Source of the DNA: Candidatus Zipacnadia bacterium
GTDB taxonomy: Bacteria; Armatimonadota; Zipacnadia; Zipacnadales; Zipacnadaceae
Reading direction: 5' to 3'
NCBI GenBank assembly: GCA_029821455.1
Contig: JALGTI010000044.1
Coordinates: 1-14,408 of the forward strand
Length of the DNA: 14,408 bases
This document shows positions 1 to 5,779 of this stretch, piece after piece (the stretch's first letter is position 1; each line of letters begins with the position of its first letter). The notes beneath the pieces were generated by a model. That model did not search any database, had not been told where the DNA came from, and saw only the letters and a program-made list of their open reading frames with translations. The position numbers and the translations under genes were made by a program.

Positions 1-2
1 CC

Positions 3-764
3 GCCATCAACGCCACGCCCGACGGCAGCAAAATCAATGTACGGTCTGGCGCCTTACACCCCCAACAGCTTGCGGACGAAGTGGTTAGCCAAGGCGCTGA
101 TCTCGGGGTGGCGTTTGACGGCGATGCCGACCGCGCGGTGTTCGTGGACCACACCGGTGCGGTGCACAATGGGGATCACATAAAATTCTTGCTGGCAGCG
201 GACCTGCAGGCACGTGGGTTGTTAGAACCGCCATTGGTCGTAGGCACGCTAATGAGTAATCTGGGCCTGGAGCTGGCGCTCGGGGAAGTTGGTGTGGAGC
301 TGCTGCGTGCGGAGGTGGGCGATCGCTATGTGACGGAGCGGATGAAGCAATCTGGCGCTGTGCTAGGTGGGGAACAATCCGGCCACATCATCTTTGCTGA
401 GACCGGCGTGGGCGATGGCATCTACACGGGGCTGTGGGTGTGTGACGTTGTAGCTCGCACAGGGCGTTCTCTTGCAGAGTTAACTGCCCCGGTCCAGGAG
501 GTCCCGCAGATTCTCATTAACGTCCCTGTCAGGGACAAGCACGCCTGGGAGCACAGTGAGCGGTTGCGTCAGCAGGTACTGGATTGGGAAGGCAAGCTCG
601 CAGACAAGGGACGCATTCTGATTCGGCCCTCCGGCACCGAGCCGGTGGTCAGGGTGATGGTTGAGGCGCTGGATGAGCGTCTGGCAGCCCGGGCCGCTGA
701 AAGCATCGCAGACCTGATAGCCGAGCAGTTCGGCTATGGGGAACTGCTCTCGGAAGGACAATAG
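3..764 (+). CDS. glmM: Phosphoglucosamine mutase, C-terminal part (5' end outside window)
   Basis: This enzyme converts glucosamine-6-phosphate to glucosamine-1-phosphate in the cytoplasm, on the way to UDP-GlcNAc for peptidoglycan and surface glycans. The reading frame is open to the left edge (first full codon at 3), so the true start and the catalytic phosphoserine loop are missing. About 253 of the usual roughly 445 residues remain. Visible family marks are the metal-binding loop DGDADR (nt 117-134), a downstream VGDRYV, the sugar-binding GGEQSGHII loop of domain 3, and the phosphate-binding RPSGTEP of domain 4 near the C-terminus. The upstream PDGSKIN stretch also fits GlmM. GlmM is preferred over phosphomannomutase/PGM because of the combined GGEQSGH, GDG and RPSGTEP context, though ManB-like relatives share the fold. 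The GTG at 81 is internal and not a start. The gene converges with ilvB, with a palindromic repeat between them. Confidence 0.93.
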   Translation, partial: AINATPDGSKINVRSGALHPQQLADEVVSQGADLGVAFDGDADRAVFVDHTGAVHNGDHIKFLLAADLQARGLLEPPLVVGTLMSNLGLELALGEVGVELLRAEVGDRYVTERMKQSGAVLGGEQSGHIIFAETGVGDGIYTGLWVCDVVARTGRSLAELTAPVQEVPQILINVPVRDKHAWEHSERLRQQVLDWEGKLADKGRILIRPSGTEPVVRVMVEALDERLAARAAESIADLIAEQFGYGELLSEGQ

Positions 765-779
765 GCTAAACACAGGAGT

Positions 780-858
780 AGTGTAGGGCGCAGGCGTCTC
801 GCCTGTGGTCGTTCTGAGCAGAATAACGGCGGCAGGACATAAGCCCCCGCCCTACACT
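780..858. repeat. Nested palindromic intergenic repeat (REP/MITE-like)
   Basis: An 11-bp perfect inverted repeat (AGTGTAGGGCG at 780-790, CGCCCTACACT at 848-858) encloses two smaller palindromes. The first is CAGGCG-TCT-CGCCTG at 791-805. The second is a GGCGG/CCGCC stem (828-832 with 847-851), which overlaps the right arm of the outer stem. The element almost fills the 111-bp gap between the convergent ends of glmM and ilvB. Its architecture is that of a REP- or MITE-type dispersed repeat. In this position it could fold in both transcripts and act as a bidirectional 3' stabiliser or weak terminator, but there is no T-run, so it is not a classical intrinsic terminator. I see only one copy in this window. 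Confidence 0.75.
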
Positions 859-875
859 TGTACAGGCTGCCATCT

Positions 876-2576
876 CTATGTAGGCTGTGTCAGCATCAAG
901 TCATCTAGCGACTTACCAGCCGGTATCATCGGGAAGACGTTCGCCTCCTGGGCGACCTTGAAGTCAATGAAGCAGGGGCGATCCTCGACTTCCATCGCCT
1001 GCTTGATGGTGGGCGCGACGTCCTCAGGTTCGCTCACCATATAGCCCACACCGCCATACGCATCCAGCAGCGTCGGATAATCCGGCACGCCACAGATTGC
1101 CACCGCGCTGTAACGCTTCTCGTAGAAGATGTCCTGCCACTGGCGCACCATTCCCAGGTAGCAGTTGTTGAGGATCGCCACCTTGATGGGCAGCTTCTCC
1201 TGGATGCAGGTGGCCAGCTCCTGGATACACATCTGGATGGAGCCGTCGCCGGCGATGTCCCAGACCATCTTGTCGGGATTACCGACCTGGGCGCCGATCG
1301 CCGCCGGGAAGCCATACCCCATCGTGCCCAGTCCACCAGAGCTGAGGAACCGACGTGGTTCATCCACCTTGTAGTACTGAGCCGCCCACATCTGGTTCTG
1401 CCCCACCTCGGTGGCGATGATCGCATCACCGCCGGTCAGTTCATAGAGCTGCTCAACCACGTATTGGGGCGCTATGCCCTCCTCGGGTGTTTCATAGCTC
1501 AAAGGGTAGGCAGCCCTGAACTTGTCCAGTTCATCCTCCCATGCGCCACGCGGCCGAGGCTTGACTAACGGTACCAGCACCTCCAGCACCTGACGTGCAT
1601 CGCCGCAGATGGCTATCTCGGCATGTCTCACCTTGCCGAATTCAGCAAGGTCAATGTCAATGTGTATGACCTTCGCCCCGGGAGCGAATTTGCTCAGATC
1701 CCCGGTAATCCGGTCAGCGAACCGCGCACCGATGGCGATGATCAGCCCCGGCTTGTTGATGGCATAGCTGGCGTACGCTGTGCCGTGCATTCCGGGCATT
1801 CCCAGCGAAAGCGGGTGAGTATCGGGAAAGCCGCCCTTGCCCATCAGACTGTAAACCACGTAGATGTTGGCTTTCTCAGCCAACTGCCTGACCAACTCTG
1901 AAGCGCCTGAGGCGATGACGCCGCCACCAATGTACAGGATCGGCTTTTCGGCCTCCGAGATCCATTCGGCTGCCATCTGCACCGCACCATAATCTACCTC
2001 GACGGGCGGGTTGTAGCCGGGCAACTGCTCAATCTTTCGCTCAGGTAGTTCACATTCCCCGGCGCTGACATCCGAGGGTATATCAATCAGGACCGGTCCA
2101 GGACGGCCGCTGCGGGCGACATAGAAGGCTTCACGTACCACATCGGGCAAGTCCGCAGGATCCTTGACCAGATAGTTGTGCTTCGTAATCGGGATGGTGA
2201 CCCCCCAGGTATCGGCCTCCTGAAACGAATCCTTGCCAATGGCAGTAGTTTTGACCTGACCGGTGATGGCCACCATAGGCACTGAGTCCATATGCGCGTT
2301 GGCAAGTCCGGTCACCAGGTTCATAGCGCCGGGCCCGCTGGTAGCCATGCAGACGCCGACCTTGCCTGTGGAGCGCGCGTAGCCATCGGCCATGTGGGCC
2401 GCGCCCTGCTCGTGCCGCGGCAGGACGTGCCGGATACGGCCATCTGCCATGTAGTCGTACAACTTGTCATATATGGGGATGACCGCCCCACCAGGGAAGC
2501 CGAATATCACCTCCACGCCTTCCTCCTCAAACACTTTCAGCAGGGCATCTGCTCCAGTCATCGTTTTGTCTGACAT
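876..2576 (-). CDS. ilvB: Acetolactate (acetohydroxyacid) synthase, large catalytic subunit
   Basis: This ThDP/FAD-dependent enzyme condenses two pyruvates (or pyruvate and 2-oxobutyrate), the first common step to Val/Leu and Ile. The 566 residues are normal length. The N-terminal pyrimidine-binding domain carries the catalytic Glu56 in RHEQGAAH. A conserved KDSFQE follows at 115-120. The FAD/central domain has GMPGMHGTA (259-267) and the VRHAEIAICGDA stretch. The C-terminal pyrophosphate domain has GDGS (443-446) and NN (470-471) of the ThDP motif, followed by LGMVRQW with Trp480 (474-480), typical of AHAS rather than generic pyruvate decarboxylases. Start ATG at 2576 has a GGAGG at 2584-2588, 7 nt away. 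It lies 60 bp behind ilvD and is presumably co-transcribed under the same T-box. The regulatory small subunit gene (ilvN/ilvH) is not adjacent: the next gene is the converging glmM. Confidence 0.97.
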   Translation of the reverse strand: MSDKTMTGADALLKVFEEEGVEVIFGFPGGAVIPIYDKLYDYMADGRIRHVLPRHEQGAAHMADGYARSTGKVGVCMATSGPGAMNLVTGLANAHMDSVPMVAITGQVKTTAIGKDSFQEADTWGVTIPITKHNYLVKDPADLPDVVREAFYVARSGRPGPVLIDIPSDVSAGECELPERKIEQLPGYNPPVEVDYGAVQMAAEWISEAEKPILYIGGGVIASGASELVRQLAEKANIYVVYSLMGKGGFPDTHPLSLGMPGMHGTAYASYAINKPGLIIAIGARFADRITGDLSKFAPGAKVIHIDIDLAEFGKVRHAEIAICGDARQVLEVLVPLVKPRPRGAWEDELDKFRAAYPLSYETPEEGIAPQYVVEQLYELTGGDAIIATEVGQNQMWAAQYYKVDEPRRFLSSGGLGTMGYGFPAAIGAQVGNPDKMVWDIAGDGSIQMCIQELATCIQEKLPIKVAILNNCYLGMVRQWQDIFYEKRYSAVAICGVPDYPTLLDAYGGVGYMVSEPEDVAPTIKQAMEVEDRPCFIDFKVAQEANVFPMIPAGKSLDDLMLTQPT

Positions 2577-2636
2577 TGCGCTTCCTCCCGTTCATTCGCT
2601 CCAGGTGTTCACATCTTTGGCAACAACATCCACCAT

Positions 2637-4289
2637 CTACTCCATTACTGCTCCCATGCCGGCACTCTTGACCAGCTTGGCATAGCGCGCTAGCCAACCC
2701 TGCTGAATCTTGGGCGCAGGCGCGGCCCAGGCTTCTTTGCGCCTGGCGAGTTCGTCATCTGAGACCAGCAGGTTAAGCTGTCGCGCATCCAGGTCAATCT
2801 CTATCTCGTCCCCGTCGTGGACGAGGGCCAATGGCCCACCCTCGGCTGCCTCCGGGGAGATGTGGCCGATGCACGGCCCCCGCGTGCCGCCGGAGAAGCG
2901 GCCGTCCGTCAGCAGACCGACAGAATCCTCCTTGCCCATACCAGTCAGCGCGGCAGTCGGGTTAAGCATCTCGCGCATTCCCGGTCCACCCTTGGGGCCC
3001 TCGTAGCGGATAATCGCCCACGAATCATCCGGCACTTCATCAGCCAGGATCGCCTCATACGCCGCTTCTTCGCTGTCAAAGCACAGCGCAGTCCCCCTGA
3101 AGTTGCGCATCTTCTCACTGACCGCCGATTGCTTGATGACCGCCCCATCAGGGCACAAGTTGCCACGCAGGATCGCAATACCTCCGGTTGGAGCGTATGC
3201 ATTGTCCAGGGAGCGAATCACATCGGCGTCGGTCACTTCACCCTGCCCTGCAATCTGCTTGACGCTCTGGCCGCTGACCGTAGGATTATCTTCCAGTAGC
3301 TCTTGCAACACGTTGAAGACCGCAGGGATGCCCCCGGCGTAGTCAAGGTCTTCCATCATATAGTCCCCTGCTGGCCGCAGCTTGCAGATTTGCGGGGTGG
3401 CCTGGCTGAGTTCATCGAACACCTCCAGCGGCATATGCACGCCGGCGTCGTGGGCGATGGCCGGGATATGCAGAACGCTATTCGTGGACCCACCCAGCGC
3501 CATATCCATCCGGATAGCGTTGCGAACCGAGGCTTCATTTATGATCTGCCGCGCGGTTATCTGCTGGCGGACCAGCTCCATAACGCGCTCGCCGCTCTCG
3601 TATGCGGTGCGCTGCTTGTGTGCCATCCCGACCAGGGCAGTGGCGCAGCCAGGCAGGCTCATCCCCATCGCCTCGGTCACGCAGGCCATCGTGTTGGCGG
3701 TGTACAGGCCCTGGCAAGACCCCGGCCCCGGACAGGCCTCGAGCTCCAGTTCCCACACCTCTTGCTCTGTGATCAGCCCGGCCTGAGCGCGTCCAACGGC
3801 TTCGAAGGTGTCGCGTACCAGTGACAACGGCTTGCCACGCAAGCGCCCTGAGTGCATCGGCCCAGCGGTAACCACGATAGCCGGAATGTCCAGCCGGCCG
3901 GCGGCCATCAGCATCCCCGGGGTGATCTTGTCGCAGTTTGTGAGTAGTACCACACCATCTAACTGGTGCGCCTCACACATGCTCTCCACGGTGTCAGCGA
4001 TCAACTCCCGCGAGGGCAGGGAGTAGAACATTCCCTTGTGGCCCATTGCAATACCATCACAAATAGCTGGGACGCCGAATTTGAATGACGTGCCCCCGCC
4101 GGCGGCTATTCCCAGTTCGATAGCCCTCGCCAGGCTCTGCATCCCCACGTGCCCTGGCACGATGTCACTGGAGCTATCAGCAATGCCGATAAAAGGCTTC
4201 TCCATCTGCCCACGGGTGATGCCGCAGGCGTGCAGCAGGGCTCGTGATGCTGCCCGTGTCAGGCCCTTTTTCGCCGCGTCACTACGCAT
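2637..4289 (-). CDS. ilvD: Dihydroxy-acid dehydratase
   Basis: This Fe-S dehydratase makes 2-oxoisovalerate and 2-oxo-3-methylvalerate in Val/Leu/Ile synthesis. From the MRSD start it is 550 residues, the usual length. Visible marks are IVPGH (43-47; Gly where [2Fe-2S]-type members have the PCN Cys, so this looks like the oxygen-labile E. coli type), CDGIAMGHKGM (77-87), NCDKITPGM (118-126; cluster Cys119 and metal/carbamylated Lys121), CPGPGSCQGLYTANTM (186-201; Cys192), and GRFSGGTRG (463-471; likely catalytic Ser466). ATG 4289 matches the family N-terminus MRSDxxKKG and lies 10 nt after AGGAG. An ATG two codons earlier (4295) lies 4 nt after the same site and is the alternative. The frame stays open up to 4421, but that extension reads through the T-box and terminator and is not protein. 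It is the first gene of an ilvD-ilvB unit. Confidence 0.96.
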   Translation of the reverse strand: MRSDAAKKGLTRAASRALLHACGITRGQMEKPFIGIADSSSDIVPGHVGMQSLARAIELGIAAGGGTSFKFGVPAICDGIAMGHKGMFYSLPSRELIADTVESMCEAHQLDGVVLLTNCDKITPGMLMAAGRLDIPAIVVTAGPMHSGRLRGKPLSLVRDTFEAVGRAQAGLITEQEVWELELEACPGPGSCQGLYTANTMACVTEAMGMSLPGCATALVGMAHKQRTAYESGERVMELVRQQITARQIINEASVRNAIRMDMALGGSTNSVLHIPAIAHDAGVHMPLEVFDELSQATPQICKLRPAGDYMMEDLDYAGGIPAVFNVLQELLEDNPTVSGQSVKQIAGQGEVTDADVIRSLDNAYAPTGGIAILRGNLCPDGAVIKQSAVSEKMRNFRGTALCFDSEEAAYEAILADEVPDDSWAIIRYEGPKGGPGMREMLNPTAALTGMGKEDSVGLLTDGRFSGGTRGPCIGHISPEAAEGGPLALVHDGDEIEIDLDARQLNLLVSDDELARRKEAWAAPAPKIQQGWLARYAKLVKSAGMGAVME

Positions 4290-4299
4290 AATCATCAAA

Positions 4300-4304
4300 C
4301 TCCT
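4300..4304 (-). promoter_or_regulatory. Ribosome binding site of ilvD
   Basis: AGGAG within GAGAGGAG on the - strand lies 10 nt before ATG 4289 and 4 nt before ATG 4295. It places the real ilvD start about 44 codons inside the longest open frame and downstream of the T-box terminator, as attenuation requires. Confidence 0.8.
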
Positions 4305-4364
4305 CTCTAACAGCACAGTACGGCAGACAACGACAGACGACGGCAGAAAACGACTGAAAGACAC

Positions 4365-4395
4365 AAAAACCCCTCGTCCACCAAGGGACGAGAGG
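4365..4395 (-). terminator. Intrinsic terminator of the ilvDB T-box
   Basis: The stem CCTCTCGTCC (4395-4386) pairs with GGACGAGGGG (4379-4370), 10 bp with one U-G wobble and a 6-nt loop. It is followed directly by TTTTT and then GTGT. Its 5' arm overlaps the 3' arms of the antiterminator (4394-4385), so the two folds exclude each other. This is the OFF state when tRNA is charged. Confidence 0.93.
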
Positions 4396-4423
4396 CTTGT
4401 CAGCAACTCCCGCGTTACCACCC
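4385..4423 (-). promoter_or_regulatory. T-box antiterminator with UGGU tRNA-acceptor bulge
   Basis: GGG (4423-4421) pairs with CCC (4387-4385). A 7-nt bulge UGGUAAC (4420-4414) follows. Then GCGGGAG (4413-4407) pairs with CUCUCGU (4394-4388) in seven base pairs including two G-U wobbles, closed by a 12-nt loop. This is the canonical T-box antiterminator geometry (A1 helix, bulge, A2 helix). UGGU in the bulge pairs with the 3' ACCA end of an uncharged tRNA with discriminator base A73, as expected for tRNA-Val, -Leu or -Ile. Confidence 0.92.
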
Positions 4424-4515
4424 AAGTTCCGCCATTCGGCGACGCTCTGACGCGCTAACGGGCGTACCCGGTCACGCTTGGGCGAAAGCTGCCTTCAGCG
4501 CGACGGCTCCGGGGC

Positions 4516-4518
4516 GAC
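4516..4518 (-). promoter_or_regulatory. T-box specifier codon GTC (valine)
   Basis: In the stem I specifier loop the - strand reads GAA-C-GTC-G before the closing CCCCGGAGC. GTC sits one nucleotide after the conserved GAA and is followed by a purine. GUC pairs with the GAC anticodon of tRNA-Val, which fits a leader for ilvDB. The neighbouring readings CGT (Arg) and TCG (Ser) do not fit the pathway. Confidence 0.75.
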
Positions 4519-4624
4519 GTTCGGCGGACACCCGTGCCGGCACTCTCACCTTCTCACCGGCTCGCTGTAACGAACGCTATCCGCCTACTCCTCCCCTTCG
4601 CAGCCTCTTCCAGATTGTGGCACA

Positions 4625-4653
4625 AGTATAACGAATCATCCGCTCTCCGTCAA
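4625..4653 (-). promoter_or_regulatory. Sigma70-type promoter for the ilvDB leader
   Basis: On the - strand TTGACG (4653-4648) and TATACT (4630-4625) are separated by exactly 17 nt. This gives a predicted start near 4618, just ahead of T-box stem I. The -35 box lies inside the last codons of the upstream gene and the -10 lies just beyond its stop codon (4636-4638), so the promoter is embedded in the end of that gene. Confidence 0.88.
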
Positions 4654-5676
4654 CCCCGATGGCGCCTGCTCAGTGTCTCCGGGATACTCGTTGTCACAGG
4701 GCGGCTCCATTGCTGGCGGGAGCGACTTCTCCGCTGTCGCCAGTTTGCCGCGCACCTTCTTGACCAAGGTGTACGCCACATAGACGCGCTTGGACAGATA
4801 GTCGTCCTCAGACTGCACGCGTACCAGTCTGAAGCCATTGGTCACTGTGGTAACCGACCCACGCACAGCAATGGTGGCGGCGATGAGTCGGTTTACCTCA
4901 TCAAATTGCTCCTCGTGCCGTTCAATAGCAGCAGCCTTGGCCCGGGCGCATATCTCGCAATCGGGGTCCTCGCACTTGCCCGGCGTGTGCCCGCTCAGCA
5001 TCTGTTCGGGGTAGTGCTCAGCGTTCGACTGCTGCCAGGCGATGTCCGAGATGAGGGCGATCGCCAGATTCGTCTTCTCATCATCGTAGCAGGGGATCGT
5101 CTCTTCCTCCTCACCTTCGCCCAGCACGGTTTGCCTCGCCTCGGGCATTGAGCGCACCTGCGCCAGGTAATCCAACACCACGCTGGTGATAGCCCAGTCA
5201 TTGCCGGGTACCTGGCTCAGCCGGGCAGCTCGCGCGGCGGTAGCCAGTTCACGCTCCGCCTCACTACCGGCAAGGGGATTATCCATATGGATGGACGGTT
5301 CGGCCAGGGGGAAGAGGCGCTTGAAGTTGGCCTTCCACAGCCCGATGATCTGTCTGGTCGTTTTCCCATAGATGCTGGCGTCCGCAGGGTAGCAGTGCAT
5401 CAAAAAGGTGTCGCCAATGCTGACCGACCACAAGCCGTCTATCTTCTTCGTCCACACCTTTGGCTGGCCGACATCCTCCACGGAGATAGCCTGGGAGATG
5501 CGTTGGTCAATCCGGCCGGCTCGCTCTCGTACACTGGCGAACTCGCCGCGGTCCTTGATCTGGGCGGCGATCTGGCCGGCCAGCACGATGTTCTCGGCCG
5601 CGCCCCACGCGGCAACGTGAAGACAGGACAGTATGACTATGGGTGTGAAACTGAGTGCGATGGACTTTGCTGTCAC
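4636..5676 (-). CDS. Secreted protein of unknown function with C-x4-C-x2-C motif
   Basis: A GTG start at 5676 gives 346 residues beginning with a good signal peptide (lysine, hydrophobic core from about residue 5 to 20, likely cleavage near WGA-A at residues 24-27). AGGAGG lies 7 nt ahead. The longer ATG at 5727 would put 17 charged residues before the signal and lacks such a site. The mature N-terminus (about 31-126) has a compact alternating pattern: an AGQI...RAGRIDQRI segment, then DGLWSVSIGD, a PADA, and LWKANFKRLFPLAEP. This faintly recalls the soluble periplasmic region seen in some MscS-like proteins. The second half is charged, mostly helical in appearance, and contains Cys235, Cys240 and Cys243 (KCEDPDCEIC), a possible metal or disulfide site. 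No transmembrane segment follows the signal. It is last in the secreted-protein run. Function is not recognised. Confidence 0.82.
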   Translation of the reverse strand: MTAKSIALSFTPIVILSCLHVAAWGAAENIVLAGQIAAQIKDRGEFASVRERAGRIDQRISQAISVEDVGQPKVWTKKIDGLWSVSIGDTFLMHCYPADASIYGKTTRQIIGLWKANFKRLFPLAEPSIHMDNPLAGSEAERELATAARAARLSQVPGNDWAITSVVLDYLAQVRSMPEARQTVLGEGEEEETIPCYDDEKTNLAIALISDIAWQQSNAEHYPEQMLSGHTPGKCEDPDCEICARAKAAAIERHEEQFDEVNRLIAATIAVRGSVTTVTNGFRLVRVQSEDDYLSKRVYVAYTLVKKVRGKLATAEKSLPPAMEPPCDNEYPGDTEQAPSGLTESG

Positions 5677-5683
5677 GATTTGC

Positions 5684-5689
5684 CCTCCT
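5684..5689 (-). promoter_or_regulatory. Ribosome binding site deciding a GTG start
   Basis: A perfect AGGAGG on the - strand stands 7 nt before GTG 5676. It favours that start over the ATG 51 bases upstream for the 346-aa secreted protein. Confidence 0.85.
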
Positions 5690-5779
5690 ACGATTGCTGC
5701 TGCATTGACCCTTCGCCGTGTATTCACTTAGACAACTATGCTGTTGCCTTGCCTCCTGAACCCTGAAGCTTGGTCGGGG

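Larger units (their letters stand above)
4365..4612 (-). promoter_or_regulatory. T-box leader controlling ilvD-ilvB (valine type)
   Basis: This is a transcription-attenuation T-box riboswitch that senses uncharged tRNA. Stem I is formed by GGCGGA (4585-4580) with TCCGCC (4528-4523) plus a proximal G/C-rich stem (GGGG before the loop with CCCC after it). Between them is the specifier loop, with AGTA (4589-4586) on the 5' side and GAA (4522-4520) on the 3' side, the usual loop E arrangement. The distal part carries the GGTGAGAG-type apical sequence (about 4550-4543) and a CCGG/CCGG stem. A further helix (CGCGCT with AGCGCG, enclosing a CGGG-TACG-CCCG hairpin) lies between stem I and the antiterminator. 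The 3' half holds the antiterminator and terminator annotated separately. It fills the 340-bp gap upstream of ilvD. Exact stem II/III boundaries were not resolved by eye. Confidence 0.93.

Noticed and set aside
805..1044. Short + strand frame after glmM
   Set aside because: It begins inside the palindromic repeat and continues antisense to the ilvB 3' end.
4290..4421. Extended N-terminus of IlvD starting at GTG 4421
   Set aside because: It overlaps the T-box bulge, antiterminator and terminator, has no IlvD homology, and a ribosome site and family-type start lie downstream.
4534..5151. 205-codon + strand frame
   Set aside because: It runs antisense across T-box stem I and the 346-aa gene, with a composition unlike a real protein.
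5677..5727. ATG 5727 as start of the 346-aa secreted protein
   Set aside because: It would put 17 mostly charged residues before the signal peptide. AGGAGG at 5684-5689 lies within this extension and points to GTG 5676.
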